A stretch of 64,000 nucleotides of DNA, taken from the NCBI RefSeq assembly GCF_001650195.1, contig NZ_LXYR01000008.1, forward strand, positions 62,001 through 126,000, in the 5' to 3' direction. This stretch comes from Phormidesmis priestleyi BC1401 (GTDB taxonomy: Bacteria; Cyanobacteriota; Cyanobacteriia; Leptolyngbyales; Leptolyngbyaceae). How positions within the stretch are numbered: the first letter of the stretch is position 1; every line of letters starts with the position of its first letter. Shown piece after piece: positions 63,973-64,000 of the stretch. The translations under genes were made by a program, and so were the position numbers. Below the pieces are notes generated by a model. The model was not told the DNA's origin and made no database searches. It saw nothing but the letters and a program-made list of their open reading frames with translations.

Positions 63973-64000
63973 ATGTCTATACAATCCACCTCTTTAGAAA
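63973..64000 (+). CDS. Possible start of a further gene, truncated by the window end
   Basis: The ATG at 63973, preceded by AGGAAAG at a good distance, opens MSIQSTSLE and runs off the window. Nothing can be said about its product. Confidence 0.4.

Overview
The window reads as chromosomal DNA of a filamentous-type (Leptolyngbya-like) cyanobacterium. The evidence is the very frequent HIP1-type GCGATCGC palindrome, a Tic20-family protein, a DUF4278 protein, plant/cyanobacterial-type 4-hydroxyphenylpyruvate dioxygenase, a cyanobacterial UbiD, and many short secreted proteins of cyanobacterial type. No rRNA, tRNA, CRISPR array, prophage or intact insertion sequence was found. The genus is inference.

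Layout. 1-4.4 kb: end of a solute-binding protein, larB with a TPR gene, HPPD, and a RodZ-like protein. 4.4-25.2 kb: housekeeping and envelope genes, namely a frameshifted conserved gene, ubiD, DUF4278, an HtrA-type protease, an endonuclease III homologue, DUF3352, a rhomboid protease, a secreted EndoU-like protein, ilvC, an argS-DUF72 operon, nadC, a HAD phosphatase, ruvB and TPR proteins. 25.2-41.5 kb: a surface-polysaccharide locus with several glycosyltransferases, rfbC, a DUF2142 membrane protein, a tandem methyltransferase, a Wzm/Wzt-type ABC exporter and gmd. Inside it, 27.7-34.7 kb is AT-rich and poor in HIP1 sites. That stretch holds a decayed transposase and a methyltransferase gene split by a 124-bp miniature element with a clear target duplication. 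41.5-47.6 kb: a small drug/metabolite transporter, a zinc alcohol dehydrogenase, a 2OG-oxygenase-like protein, the rpsB-tsf operon, an SMP-30-like protein and a GT2. 47.7-60.3 kb: argG, DedA, a STAS protein, two coupled genes of unknown role, a thioredoxin-reductase-like flavoprotein, rpsF, a FAH-family protein, Tic20, an HD-GYP response regulator and a Ski2-like helicase. 60.5-63.6 kb: dnaA and dnaN, flanking a 0.5-kb region with a cluster of DnaA boxes that is very likely the chromosomal origin.

How the genes work together. The polysaccharide locus makes sense as a unit: sugar-nucleotide enzymes (rfbC, gmd), glycosyltransferases that build a chain, and an ABC exporter whose ATPase carries a C-terminal domain of the Wzt type. 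A tandem methyltransferase and a large two-domain glycosyltransferase share a coiled coil plus METSKFW motif and may act together on the chain. The most noteworthy items are the candidate oriC, the miniature element caught in a gene with its empty site reconstructable, the secreted EndoU-like nuclease, and the shared METSKFW module.
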